From positions 12,449-76,448 of the forward strand of contig CAWVWE010000009.1 in NCBI GenBank assembly GCA_963933975.1: DNA of 64,000 nt. The letters are read 5' to 3'. The DNA is from UBA10364 sp905182675 (GTDB lineage Bacteria > Bacteroidota > Bacteroidia > Flavobacteriales > Schleiferiaceae). Both the position numbers and the translations under genes were made by a program. Every line of letters begins with the position of its first letter. Position 1 is the first letter of the stretch. This document shows positions 17,887-26,509 of this stretch, piece after piece. The notes beneath the pieces were generated by a model. That model was not told the origin of the DNA. It worked only from the letters and a program-made list of their open reading frames with translations, and did not search any database.

Positions 17887-17936
17887 ACAATAAACAAGAA
17901 AGGCTCCGCTATAGCGGAGCCTTTCTTGTTTATTGT
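17887..17936. terminator. 50-bp perfect palindrome acting as bidirectional terminator
   Basis: Bases 17887-17911 are the exact reverse complement of 17912-17936. The core is AGGCTCCGCTATAGCGGAGC and the flanks are AT-rich, ending in TTTATTGT. As RNA this folds into a hairpin of more than 20 bp with a GC-rich top. It sits between the propeller gene stop (17880) and the YfiT-like start (17973), so it most likely ends transcription. A perfect repeat of this length is unusual. Confidence 0.7.
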
Positions 17937-17972
17937 CATCTGATTTTGTAACTGACGTAGTACATTATAACC

Positions 17973-18512
17973 ATGAATATTGAATTTTTAAAATACCCTA
18001 TTGGCAAGTCATCTATCGACTCGAACGCAGGTGAAGAGCGAATAGAAAGTAGTATTGCCGTTTTAGGTCGAATGCCAAACCAACTCATGGCTTTTGCTAA
18101 AGGGATGTCGGCGGAGCAATGGGATGAGCCATATAGAGATGGAGGATGGACTCCTAGACAATTGGTACACCATATGGCAGATTCCCATATGAATGGATTT
18201 AACAGACAGAGATTGGCAGTTACAGCGATCACTACTCCTGAGGTCCCCGGTTATTCACAAGATACCTATGCCTTGTTACCTGATTATACTACAGACCCTT
18301 TCCTTAGTGTGATACTACTGGCAAGTCTCCATGAAAGATGGGTGAGTTTTTTAAATGGAATAACACCTGCAGGGTGGGAGAAAAGCTATTTCCATATGGA
18401 GGAAAAGCGTGAATATACTATGAAAGAAAGCGTGCAGATGTATGCATGGCATGGACAACATCACTTGGCGCACATTAGGTTAGTTATAGACAGAGCAGAA
18501 ACATCTAAATAG
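17973..18512 (+). CDS. YfiT/DinB-like metal-dependent thiol transferase (bacillithiol S-transferase type)
   Basis: 179 residues, a four-helix DinB/YfiT-fold protein. The N-terminal 'LKYPIGK' and 'GGWTPRQLVHHMADSHMNGFNR' and the C-terminal 'AWHGQHHLAHIRLV' carry the conserved histidines that bind a divalent metal in this family. YfiT (BstA) of Bacillus is a bacillithiol transferase. The older annotation is 'putative metal-dependent hydrolase'. Together with the YtxJ-like gene 4 kb upstream it suggests that the organism uses bacillithiol. It is read from its own unit after the palindrome, convergent with the TlpA-like gene. Confidence 0.82.
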   Translation: MNIEFLKYPIGKSSIDSNAGEERIESSIAVLGRMPNQLMAFAKGMSAEQWDEPYRDGGWTPRQLVHHMADSHMNGFNRQRLAVTAITTPEVPGYSQDTYALLPDYTTDPFLSVILLASLHERWVSFLNGITPAGWEKSYFHMEEKREYTMKESVQMYAWHGQHHLAHIRLVIDRAETSK

Positions 18513-18532
18513 AGTCTTGTACTCTGAATCGA

Positions 18533-19663
18533 TCACAGTTTTAATGCTTTAATGGATGTTGCTCTTTGCGTAATTATACCGTTAGTTACTTTGAAATAAA
18601 CTGGGAGCTCACGTATACCTAAAGATTCGATGATGGTACTTCTAGATCCTCCTAAATCACTTAAATGTGTTCTTCCTTCTAATCCATCCGTAACAATTGC
18701 TTCGTACCACTCCCCTAAAGGACTACGCTGTTGTGGAAGGCCGTCTATGGAAAGAAAGACCCAATCGTTGATATTATTTGATTTAACATATCCTTTCAGC
18801 TCCGTTCTACAAGGTGTGCACCATGAGGCCCAGATGGCAATCACATGATTGTCAAGACTCATCTTTGGAATATTAGTCAATTTTCCTTGGGGCGTCTCTA
18901 AAGTCAGCTCAGGGAAAGGATGGCCAGGAATGAATTTATCAGCCGCCTTTTCGACACGTAATGTGAATTGATAGGTTTCCTCAAATTCAGTTATCCAAAG
19001 TCTGAAGGCAGCTACGTCTGCACTTCCTAGGTAGGAAGAATCTAGTACGTCTGCCATGTTGCTCAACGCATCTCTATCCACCATATAGTCGATCACAGGC
19101 TTGTTACCAATTCTATGATAAATGGCCATTAGATTCGACAATAGCGCTGGTGCTTTTATAATACTGTCAATAATACGACCACGATAGGCATCCGCATAAG
19201 TAAAGAAGGCACTATCTAACTCGTTTAAACCATGGAATGTACTACTATCTATGTAGGTTTCTTTAATAACGTCTAAACTGTCTACAAACCTTAGAAGGTC
19301 AAGCTGCATTTTACGTTGAGAGGCAAGCCAATTATTTTCCTTGTCGCCACTGATGAAACCATCACGGTTAATGTAAAGGTCTTTTGTTTGTGGTCCTACT
19401 ATGGCGTGAACAACAGGCAGCTCACCTTCAATTGGAATGAAGCTTATCATTCTCATTGTATCGAAAGCAATTTCAAAAATATCGTTACCAGCTATCTCGA
19501 GCGTGTCTACAGTGTTAAATGTTCCGTCGGATTGACGCATTTGTACCGTATAACTACCCCGCTCAATAGAGTCAAAGTGAATAAGGGTTTTCGCCTGTTT
19601 CGTACAAGAATTCAGGATTAGTAAAACTGTGAAAAGCCCAAATGGAAAGGTTAGATTACGCAT
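18533..19663 (-). CDS. TlpA-like thioredoxin-domain lipoprotein
   Basis: 376 residues. The lipobox 'LLILNSC' at the N-terminus predicts an outer- or inner-membrane lipoprotein facing the periplasm. The N-terminal part ('GSYTVQMRQSDGTFNTVDTLEI') resembles the DUF4369-type domain common in Bacteroidetes thiol-disulfide lipoproteins. The C-terminal third is a TlpA/ResA thioredoxin domain with active site 'ASWCTPCRTEL' (WCxxC). It probably reduces periplasmic disulfides. Its start overlaps the end of gatB by 8 bases. Confidence 0.85.
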   Translation of the reverse strand: MRNLTFPFGLFTVLLILNSCTKQAKTLIHFDSIERGSYTVQMRQSDGTFNTVDTLEIAGNDIFEIAFDTMRMISFIPIEGELPVVHAIVGPQTKDLYINRDGFISGDKENNWLASQRKMQLDLLRFVDSLDVIKETYIDSSTFHGLNELDSAFFTYADAYRGRIIDSIIKAPALLSNLMAIYHRIGNKPVIDYMVDRDALSNMADVLDSSYLGSADVAAFRLWITEFEETYQFTLRVEKAADKFIPGHPFPELTLETPQGKLTNIPKMSLDNHVIAIWASWCTPCRTELKGYVKSNNINDWVFLSIDGLPQQRSPLGEWYEAIVTDGLEGRTHLSDLGGSRSTIIESLGIRELPVYFKVTNGIITQRATSIKALKL

Positions 19664-21110
19664 CTAGTTTACTCCTTAATAAGGCACTTGCTTTTTTAGG
19701 ATCGGCACTGCCCTGGCTGTATTTCATGACTTCACCCATGAACAGTCCAATCAACCCCTTTTTTCCTTCTTGATATTCTTTTATTTTATCTGGATAAGCG
19801 GCTAATGCTTGATCTACCCATTGAGACAACTGATCTGCATCGCCTTGTTGCAACCAGCCATTTTCTTCGCATAGTAATTTAGGGTTAGCGTTAGGCTCAA
19901 TTAAAAGGGCAGGGAAAAGCTTTTGATTTGCCGTTGTCGTAGAGATTTGACCCTCATCTACAAGAGCAATAACGGTTGCAAGCTGAGCGGGTGTTACCGG
20001 GAAAAGGGCAATATCCATACTTTGTTCGTTCATCCAACTTTTAATCGGACCAATCATCATGTTTGTCGCTGCCTTATAATTGGTAGTATGCGCAATCATC
20101 TGCTCAAAAAATAAAGCAAACTCCTTGTTGTCAGTTAAGACAAAGGCATCGTATTCGCTTAGTCCAAGTTCTTGAGTATATTTTTTAAATAGCTCGTAGG
20201 GGAGCAGCGGCATTTGCTCTCGGACATTATTTACGTAGCTCTCAGGAATTATAACAGGCACAAGGTCTGGCTCAGGAAAGTAGCGATAGTCATGTGCGTC
20301 TTCTTTTGTTCTTAAGCCAATAGTTTTGTTCTTGGCTGCGTCGTAAGTACGTGTCTGCTGTTGAACACTCTCACCAGCCTCTATCATATCTATCTGACGA
20401 ATGACCTCATAATCAATTGCCTTCTGAACGTTACGGAAGGAATTCATATTCTTTACTTCTACTTTCGTTCCAAACTTTTCAACTCCCTTTTTTCGGACTG
20501 ATATATTCAGGTCACAACGAAGTGATCCTTCCTCCATGTTGCCATCTGAGATGTCTAAGTAACGTACCAGTTTTCTGATCTCACTGAGATAACTGTACGC
20601 TTCTTCACCATTTTTGATTTCCGGTTCAGAGACCATTTCGAGCAATGGTATACCCGCACGATTCAGGTCAACTAGAGTGTTGAATGGGTCAATATCATGT
20701 ATGCTTTTCCCAGAATCCTCTTCCATGTGGATTCTGGTTAGGTTGATGTTCTTATCAGTGCCCTCGGCAGTTTTAATACGAATGAAACCACCGGTGCAAA
20801 TTGGAGTGGTATCCTGGGTGATTTGATAGCCCTTAGGTAAATCTGCATAAAAGTAATTCTTACGCGCAAACTCATTCCGTTCTCTTATATCACAGTCACA
20901 AGCGATCCCTAATTTAACGGCATAATTGACCACGTCTTTATTGAACATTGGCAATGTACCTGGGTGTCCCAGACTAATGGGGCTTACTTGTGAGTTGGGT
21001 GACGCACCATAAGAGGTAGCATCACCACAATAGGCCTTGCTTTTTGTGCTTAACTGAACGTGAACTTCGAGGCCGATTACTGGTTCGTAAGTATCGTAAA
21101 TACTAGACAT
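19656..21110 (-). CDS. gatB: Asp-tRNA(Asn)/Glu-tRNA(Gln) amidotransferase subunit B
   Basis: Kinase and tRNA-binding subunit of GatCAB, which amidates misacylated Glu-tRNA(Gln) and/or Asp-tRNA(Asn). It has 484 residues, normal length. It shows the N-terminal 'EPVIGLEVHVQLSTKSKAYC', the family signature region 'GTKVEVKNMNSFRNVQKAIDYE', 'GLRTKEDAHDYRYFPEPDL', and the C-terminal helical YqeY-like tail ('GLIGLFMGEVMK'). gatA and gatC are not in the window. It lies 23 bases after lpxK and runs into the TlpA-like gene. Confidence 0.96.
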   Translation of the reverse strand: MSSIYDTYEPVIGLEVHVQLSTKSKAYCGDATSYGASPNSQVSPISLGHPGTLPMFNKDVVNYAVKLGIACDCDIRERNEFARKNYFYADLPKGYQITQDTTPICTGGFIRIKTAEGTDKNINLTRIHMEEDSGKSIHDIDPFNTLVDLNRAGIPLLEMVSEPEIKNGEEAYSYLSEIRKLVRYLDISDGNMEEGSLRCDLNISVRKKGVEKFGTKVEVKNMNSFRNVQKAIDYEVIRQIDMIEAGESVQQQTRTYDAAKNKTIGLRTKEDAHDYRYFPEPDLVPVIIPESYVNNVREQMPLLPYELFKKYTQELGLSEYDAFVLTDNKEFALFFEQMIAHTTNYKAATNMMIGPIKSWMNEQSMDIALFPVTPAQLATVIALVDEGQISTTTANQKLFPALLIEPNANPKLLCEENGWLQQGDADQLSQWVDQALAAYPDKIKEYQEGKKGLIGLFMGEVMKYSQGSADPKKASALLRSKLDA

Positions 21111-21133
21111 AGCGTGATGATTAGTCGGCTAAT

Positions 21134-22129
21134 TTACGCTTTTCGACTTGATTTTTTAAGTCGATTATTAGAGACATATTCAATCCTTTTTACCATTGCT
21201 TCAAGCAGGAGTTGGTTGTCAGCGTTTATGGCAGGTTCTATATCCCAAACACTTAATGTTATAGGCGAGTTTGAATGGGAAATAAGCGTCTCAATTTTAG
21301 AAGCGTCTTTCGTGGTGCAATGTACATGATGGTTGTAAGCGGAACTTCTTTTCTCAATGATTTTCAGGTCTTTAGCGTTGTATCGGTAGTGGTCGTTATA
21401 ACCTATCATATCGATACGGGTTTCACCTATTTCGTGTTTAAGATCCTCTGAAAAAGCGTCGTTATTTGCTAATCCACATATCACGAGTCCCGGAAGACGT
21501 GATCCTCGGATTAATCTGATTTTTAATTTAAAATGAAATAAGTCCGGTTCCATGGTATATCCATCTGGTAAAGTATTCCCGAGCACCACAATAGCGTCAA
21601 ATTTCGAATGAGGTATCTGCCTTAATCTACCGGAGGGTAATAATGTATCCTTCCAAAAAGGAGAATGGCTTTTTGTGCAAACGACTTTAAAATCAGTGTT
21701 TAACGGGTAGTGTTGTAACCCATCATCCAAAACCAGTACAGGTTTTTTTAATTGATGCGTAGCACAGTAATGGGCTGCGAGTGCGCATGCCTTTATTCGA
21801 TCTTTTCCGATGACTACAGGAAAGAATTGCGAATGAAATTTAGCTTCGTCACCCACGGACGCTGTGGTGTGTTCACTACGTACAACAGTTGCAACCTTGT
21901 TAAGTCTGCCTTTATAGCCTCTACTTACGATAACCGGTGAATAGCCCACGCTAGACAGCGCAATGGCAGTCCATTGAGTCATGGGTGTTTTTCCTGTTCC
22001 ACCTGCTTGGAAATTACCGATGCAAATTGAAGGAACTAGGGTAGACGTTGTTGTTTTCCCACGCCATAACTGATCAAGTTGCTGTATGGCAAAATAAACA
22101 GATTGAAGTGGCCACGAAAACCGACCCAT
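21134..22129 (-). CDS. lpxK: Tetraacyldisaccharide 4'-kinase
   Basis: Inner-membrane kinase that phosphorylates the 4' position of the lipid A disaccharide. It contains the Walker A 'GNFQAGGTGKTPMTQW' and the conserved 'PVIVSRGYKGR', 'DEAKFHSQ' and 'VLDDGLQHYPLNTDF'. The N-terminal 'FSWPLQSVYFAIQQLDQLW' helix is the usual membrane-associated start. The ATG at 22129 (331 aa) gives the normal N-terminus. A GTG at 22162, overlapping the miaA stop as GTGA, would add 11 residues and remains possible. Confidence 0.92.
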   Translation of the reverse strand: MGRFSWPLQSVYFAIQQLDQLWRGKTTTSTLVPSICIGNFQAGGTGKTPMTQWTAIALSSVGYSPVIVSRGYKGRLNKVATVVRSEHTTASVGDEAKFHSQFFPVVIGKDRIKACALAAHYCATHQLKKPVLVLDDGLQHYPLNTDFKVVCTKSHSPFWKDTLLPSGRLRQIPHSKFDAIVVLGNTLPDGYTMEPDLFHFKLKIRLIRGSRLPGLVICGLANNDAFSEDLKHEIGETRIDMIGYNDHYRYNAKDLKIIEKRSSAYNHHVHCTTKDASKIETLISHSNSPITLSVWDIEPAINADNQLLLEAMVKRIEYVSNNRLKKSSRKA

Positions 22130-22158
22130 GTAACTCCTTCTATTTGAATCTATCCGGA

Positions 22159-23064
22159 TCACTTCACCAGGCCGACCTCGCGCAAAAGTTCCTCTTGCTT
22201 GTTGATATCAGTTGGATTTATCCAAGTAGCACCCGTAAAACGTTTGAAATAGGTCATCTGTCTTTTTGCATATCTACGGCTGAATTGTTGGATCAGTTCA
22301 GTGGTGCGGTTAATGTCATACTCGCCTTTGAAATAGGGCCACCATTCTCTATATCCTACAGTTTGAAGCGCAGGTAGTTCCTGATGTTCTGCTAAGCCTC
22401 GAGCTTCATCCTCGAGACCCAGGGCAATCATACTATGTACGCGTTCGTTGATTCGACTATATAATTGTTCTCTATCCATTTCAAGTACCCAATTCACGAT
22501 GTTAAACGGGCGCTCTTTAGGAGTGTGGTGTAGCTGTTCACTATAGGTTTTTCCAGATGCATAGATTACTTCAAGGGCGCGGATTACTCTGCGAGAGTTT
22601 CGGGCGTCTACTTTCGCTGCATGTTTTGGGTCTTTTTCACGAAGTTCTTTCATCAATTCCCATAGGCCTTCCGTTTCTGCACGTGCCTCTAATTCTGCTT
22701 TGATAGTGGCATCTGTTGGTAATGGATCTAAACCATGAAGTAAAGCGTCAATATACATTCCGGATCCACCTACAGCAATAACTACGTCATGCTCTTTGAA
22801 AAGCTCCTCTAACTTATCTAGGGCGAATCGTTCAAACTGCCCAGCTGTTGTTGATTCTTTTACACTACGATCAGCTAAAAAGTAATGGGGTACTCTTGCC
22901 AGTTCTTCTTTAGTAGGTGGTGCTGAACCTATGGCCAGCTCAGTGTAACATTGACGACTGTCAGTAGAGATGATAGGACAATTAAAATGGGCTGCCCAAT
23001 GAAGTGCTGTTGCTGTCTTTCCTACTGCTGTAGGTCCACAGATGTTCAATAAAGTTTTTGTCAT
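22159..23064 (-). CDS. miaA: tRNA dimethylallyltransferase
   Basis: Adds the isopentenyl group to A37 of tRNAs reading UNN codons. It has 301 residues from the ATG at 23064. The P-loop 'GPTAVGKTATAL' is at the N-terminus, followed by 'STDSRQCYTELAIGSAPPTKEEL', 'VGGSGMYIDALLHG', 'RNSRRVIRALEVI' and 'QTVGYREWWPYF', and the C-terminal 'QFSRRYAKRQMTYFKR'. A frame 15 codons longer would overlap the end of the potassium-channel gene and is rejected. Confidence 0.95.
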   Translation of the reverse strand: MTKTLLNICGPTAVGKTATALHWAAHFNCPIISTDSRQCYTELAIGSAPPTKEELARVPHYFLADRSVKESTTAGQFERFALDKLEELFKEHDVVIAVGGSGMYIDALLHGLDPLPTDATIKAELEARAETEGLWELMKELREKDPKHAAKVDARNSRRVIRALEVIYASGKTYSEQLHHTPKERPFNIVNWVLEMDREQLYSRINERVHSMIALGLEDEARGLAEHQELPALQTVGYREWWPYFKGEYDINRTTELIQQFSRRYAKRQMTYFKRFTGATWINPTDINKQEELLREVGLVK

Positions 23065-23068
23065 ATGG

Positions 23069-23875
23069 TTAAAGTTGAGTACCGCAGTTAGAACAAAATT
23101 TGTCCTCAACTGTGAGACCGTGGTTGCAAGAAGTACAAAGTATAGAATCAGTCTTTGCAGTACTGTTGGTGGTTAAATCTACGGTAACTATGCCTGTGGG
23201 AACTGCAATAATGGCGTATCCTAAAATCATAATAACAGAAGCTAATAATTGGCCTATCACCGTTGACGGCGCAATATCGCCATAACCAACGGTAGTTAGT
23301 GTTACAATGGCCCAATATATACTTAATGGGATAGAAGTAAATCCATTTTCTGGCCCTTCAATGGCGTACATGAAGGTTCCCATGATTATACACAGCAATA
23401 CCACAGTGAAAAGAAATACGCCAATCTTCCTGCTAGAACGAACGAGACTTTGAAGGAGTAAATTACTTTCAAGTAAGAAACGACTGAGTTTAAGTACACG
23501 GAAAATACGCAGGAGTCTGAGTGAGCGAATGATAGTAAACGTTGCTGAGCCTGGAAGCAGAACACTTAAATAAAAAGGCAGTATGGAGAGTAGATCAATC
23601 ACGCCATAGAATGACTGTGTATAGGATTTAGTCGAAGGACTAGACCAGAGCCTAAGTAGATATTCAACGGTGAAGATTACGGTTGTCGTAAATTCAATCA
23701 TCCAAAATATTTTCAAGTACCCGGGGACTTGAAAACTGGGTATACTCTCGAGCATAATACTAAATACACTCAACCCGATAACCACGAATAATGCGATGTC
23801 AAAAGCCTTGCCAGCCCTAGTATTGGCTTCAAAAATGATGCTGTAAATGGAATTGCGCAGCGTAGATCTAGTCAT
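23069..23875 (-). CDS. Voltage-gated-type potassium channel with C-terminal zinc ribbon
   Basis: 268 residues with six hydrophobic helices. The S4-like segment 'IIRSLRLLRIFRVLKLSRF' has arginines at regular spacing, and the pore carries the K+ selectivity filter 'TLTTVGYGD' between S5 and S6. The S6 'ILGYAIIAVPTGIVTVDL' is typical of bacterial Kv-like channels. After about 40 residues the chain ends in a CxxC-x11-CxxC zinc ribbon ('CTSCNHGLTVEDKFCSNCGTQL'), probably cytoplasmic. It lies four bases before the miaA start, so it may share a transcript, and diverges from a small conserved protein. Confidence 0.9.
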   Translation of the reverse strand: MTRSTLRNSIYSIIFEANTRAGKAFDIALFVVIGLSVFSIMLESIPSFQVPGYLKIFWMIEFTTTVIFTVEYLLRLWSSPSTKSYTQSFYGVIDLLSILPFYLSVLLPGSATFTIIRSLRLLRIFRVLKLSRFLLESNLLLQSLVRSSRKIGVFLFTVVLLCIIMGTFMYAIEGPENGFTSIPLSIYWAIVTLTTVGYGDIAPSTVIGQLLASVIMILGYAIIAVPTGIVTVDLTTNSTAKTDSILCTSCNHGLTVEDKFCSNCGTQL

Positions 23876-23920
23876 ATGTGGATTAAAGTACGTAAATTTA
23901 AAAAGAACACCTGCACTGCC

Positions 23921-24211
23921 ATGACTGCTTTACCAAAAGACATTTCAAGATTACAAACTGCGCTACTCTGCTTTGATAAGGGAGAGGTGTTGCATACGTT
24001 AGATGAGATGTCTCAGCGTGCTGAAGCTATTCATAAGGCGACCTACTTGGGGAACCTTAAGCATAAAAAAGTGTCGATATTATTCTCTGCTCAGAGTGAA
24101 CTTTTTGTGGTAAACACCACTATTTGGTTGCATTACAATGGGGAAATATTCCTGAAAGATGATGTGAGGGTACCTGTAGAAAGAGTTTTAGCTATCTATT
24201 TTTATCAATAG
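23921..24211 (+). CDS. Conserved hypothetical protein, 96 aa
   Basis: I do not recognise this family. The start is taken at the ATG at 23921 ('MTALPKDISRLQTALLCF'). A frame reaching back to 23876 would abut the divergent channel gene. The protein has a helical first half with several His/Lys and a beta-rich second half ('KVSILFSAQSELFVVNTTIWLHYNGEIFLKDDVRVPVERVLAIYFYQ'). No membrane segment, signal or cysteine motif is seen. Its stop overlaps the end of the convergent pRiA4b-like gene by seven bases. Confidence 0.65.
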   Translation: MTALPKDISRLQTALLCFDKGEVLHTLDEMSQRAEAIHKATYLGNLKHKKVSILFSAQSELFVVNTTIWLHYNGEIFLKDDVRVPVERVLAIYFYQ

Positions 24212-24741
24212 TAATCTTCATCACTTTGCGTGTCTTCATCATTTTCTTCTTCGGGTAAAGCACCTGAATCTAATTCGTCCAAACCATATAGCGCAGTAAG
24301 CTCCGCTTCAGACATTTCGGTAGGATCTGTCACTGCAGGATTTACTTGAGTAGGTTCCTTCTTGGGTAGCTCTCCCACACTTGATAGAATCACAAAATCT
24401 TCAAATCCTTCTTCTTCGTCTTCTTTGGTCTTTTCTACGTAGAAGATATTCATGTCTAAAAAATTATAGACATAAAGTCCATGGGAGGTAGTCTTAAAGA
24501 AATCGTTAACGGTGATGGTTTCCATGCTTGAATCATCGTCATTCATGGCAAACATTGGAAGTTCTTCCCCTTGATCCCATGACGAGGTACTGTAGAAAAA
24601 ACTCCCCATTTCCCCGGATTCGAGTCCGAAACAAGTAAATAGTTGTTCATGTAGCGCACGCATGGTAGCGCCTCCCTTGATACGTACTTCTTTTAAGATT
24701 GTTTCTTCTGTATCAGCAATTACCCTTAGAAATATTTCCAT
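24205..24741 (-). CDS. Acidic protein resembling plasmid pRiA4b ORF-3 / IS1096 TnpR-like domain
   Basis: 178 residues. The first 130 residues ('LRVIADTEETILKEVRIKGGATMRALHEQLFTCFG', 'SFFYSTSSWDQGEELPMF', 'VNDFF...GLYVYNFLDMNIFYVE') have the shape of the pRiA4b ORF-3-like family, a beta-grasp-like fold of unknown function found in many Bacteroidetes chromosomes as well as mobile elements. The last 45 residues are low complexity and very acidic (many D and E, ending DEDYY). It starts two bases after cca, so the pair is probably one transcript. I see no transposase or inverted repeats, so this is not evidence for a mobile element. Confidence 0.6.
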   Translation of the reverse strand: MEIFLRVIADTEETILKEVRIKGGATMRALHEQLFTCFGLESGEMGSFFYSTSSWDQGEELPMFAMNDDDSSMETITVNDFFKTTSHGLYVYNFLDMNIFYVEKTKEDEEEGFEDFVILSSVGELPKKEPTQVNPAVTDPTEMSEAELTALYGLDELDSGALPEEENDEDTQSDEDYY

Positions 24742-24743
24742 AA

Positions 24744-26159
24744 TTATATATTCAGTCCTAGTTTCTTTGCAGCAGCATCCATTTTTTGAATGGCAGCATC
24801 TTTCTCATTTGGAATTTCGCCTTCCAAAATGGCCTCTTTTATTATCTCTTTAAGCTGCCCAATTGCTCTGCCCGGGCCAATACTGTAGCGTTTCATGATC
24901 TCTTCACCGCTGATGGGTGGTTGGAAGTTTCTGAGATGATCTCGCTCTTCGACTTCTTTGAACTTACTACGTACCACCTTGAAGTTGCTCAAGTATCGAC
25001 GTTTTTTGCGGTCATTTTTAGTAGTTAAATCTGCCTCACATAGGAGCATCAAATCTTCAACGTCATCACCCGCATCAAATAACAACCTGCGTACGGCGCT
25101 GTCTGTAACATCTTGATCTACTAACGAAGCAGGTCTTGAGCTCATTTGCACCATTTTTATCACATATTTCATACGAGCATCCGTAGGTAGATGCAAACGC
25201 TTGAAGATTTTAGACACCATCTTTCCCCCAAGAAATTCATGCCCCCTAAAGGTCCAACCATGTGGTTTAATGAATTTTTTAGTTTTTGGCTTCCCTATAT
25301 CATGCAGTAAGGCAGCCCAACGTAACCAAAGTTTTGATGAAGTCATAGATAAGTTATCTACCACTTCTAGGGTATGGTAGAAGTTGTCTTTATGAAGGTG
25401 TCCTTCGATTTCTTCTACACCTTGTAACGCCTGTATTTCTGGCAGAATATGGGGTAATATACCGGTAGTGTATAATAAGCCTAGTCCATAGCTTGGCTTA
25501 CTTACCTCCATGATTTTGTTCAATTCTTGACTGACTCTTTCTGGCGCAACAATACTTACTCTATCTGCGAGCTTTCGAATGCTCATAAGAGAGGTGCTGT
25601 CAATTTTGAAGTTTAACTGAGCTGCAAATCGGACAGCTCTCATCATCCTTAGCGGATCGTCGTCAAAAGTTTTATCTGGGTTTAGCGGAGTACGAAGCAG
25701 CTTTTTTGCTAGATCACCAATGCCGTCAAAAGGATCTACTAATTCACCCCAAAGACCATCGTTAAGGCTAATGGCCATAGCATTTATCGTGAAGTCCCGT
25801 CTGTTTTGATCGTCTGTCAAAGTCCCGTCTTCAACAATGGGATTCCGGCTGTCTCTCTGATAACTCTCCTTACGGGCACCTACGAACTCAAGGTCTACAC
25901 CTTTATGGTTCATATGAGCGGTCCCAAAACTCTTGAAGACACTCAGTTTTGGTTTCGGGGAGAGTTTTTTTTGTACTGCTTTGGCCAATTCAATTCCACT
26001 ACCTACAGTGACAAAATCTAAATCCATTTTAATTGGACGGCCTAAAAACTTATCTCTTACAAACCCACCTACCACATAACATGGCATGCCTAATTCATCT
26101 GCCGTACGTCCTACAGTCGAGAAAACCTCTCTATCCAAAAAGTCAGCATATGTAGTCAT
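24744..26159 (-). CDS. cca: CCA tRNA nucleotidyltransferase / poly(A) polymerase family with HD domain
   Basis: 471 residues. The class II nucleotidyltransferase head has 'YVVGGFVRDKFLGRPIKMDLDFV' (GG and DxD motifs), 'NRRDFTINAMA' and 'DDPLRMMRAVRFA'. An HD phosphohydrolase domain follows: 'HLHKDNFYHTLEVVDNL' and 'ALLHDIGKPKTK'. This adds or repairs the 3' CCA end of tRNAs; HD-containing forms are common in Bacteroidetes. The start overlaps the stop of the small membrane protein gene by one base. The C-terminal 'GIGP...GRAIGQLKEII' is the usual tail. Confidence 0.93.
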   Translation of the reverse strand: MTTYADFLDREVFSTVGRTADELGMPCYVVGGFVRDKFLGRPIKMDLDFVTVGSGIELAKAVQKKLSPKPKLSVFKSFGTAHMNHKGVDLEFVGARKESYQRDSRNPIVEDGTLTDDQNRRDFTINAMAISLNDGLWGELVDPFDGIGDLAKKLLRTPLNPDKTFDDDPLRMMRAVRFAAQLNFKIDSTSLMSIRKLADRVSIVAPERVSQELNKIMEVSKPSYGLGLLYTTGILPHILPEIQALQGVEEIEGHLHKDNFYHTLEVVDNLSMTSSKLWLRWAALLHDIGKPKTKKFIKPHGWTFRGHEFLGGKMVSKIFKRLHLPTDARMKYVIKMVQMSSRPASLVDQDVTDSAVRRLLFDAGDDVEDLMLLCEADLTTKNDRKKRRYLSNFKVVRSKFKEVEERDHLRNFQPPISGEEIMKRYSIGPGRAIGQLKEIIKEAILEGEIPNEKDAAIQKMDAAAKKLGLNI

Positions 26160-26509
26160 TAGGAGAGGGTTGAAGGAGATTTAGCAAAGTAGATACCAGT
26201 TAATAACAGGATGATTAGCAGTAGGTATAAAACAATGTTTATTCTTTTTATTTTAGAAAGCCAAAAATCTTCTTTCTGATTATCCGTAAGGATAACAGGG
26301 TAAAGCAGTGGGAATAAGAGTATGCTTTCATTCCACCACCGCTTGTCATTTTTATGATTAAAGGTGCGTTTGTAATAGTCTACCCAATGCCCCGGATTCT
26401 TTTTGTTTTTTACCCGCAGGTACTGAAAATGTAGTGCCCATTTATAACTGTAAACGGCGATAAGCAGCCCAGCGGTAAGTAAAAACTGTAAGGTATTTCC
26501 GGTACTCAT
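26159..26509 (-). CDS. Small membrane protein, 116 aa, unknown function
   Basis: Two clear hydrophobic segments (about 8-24 and 90-108) flank a basic soluble stretch with many Lys, Trp and Asn ('VKNKKNPGHWVDYYKRTFNHKNDKRWWN'-type composition). No known motif. It fits tightly between the glycosyltransferase and cca (one-base boundaries on both sides), so it belongs to the dapD-GT-cca transcript. It is not recognised as a known family. Confidence 0.65.
   Translation of the reverse strand: MSTGNTLQFLLTAGLLIAVYSYKWALHFQYLRVKNKKNPGHWVDYYKRTFNHKNDKRWWNESILLFPLLYPVILTDNQKEDFWLSKIKRINIVLYLLLIILLLTGIYFAKSPSTLS

Noticed and set aside
24205..24741. Mobile element suggested by the pRiA4b/IS1096-like protein
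   Set aside because: No transposase, inverted terminal repeats or target duplications are seen; neighbours are core genes.
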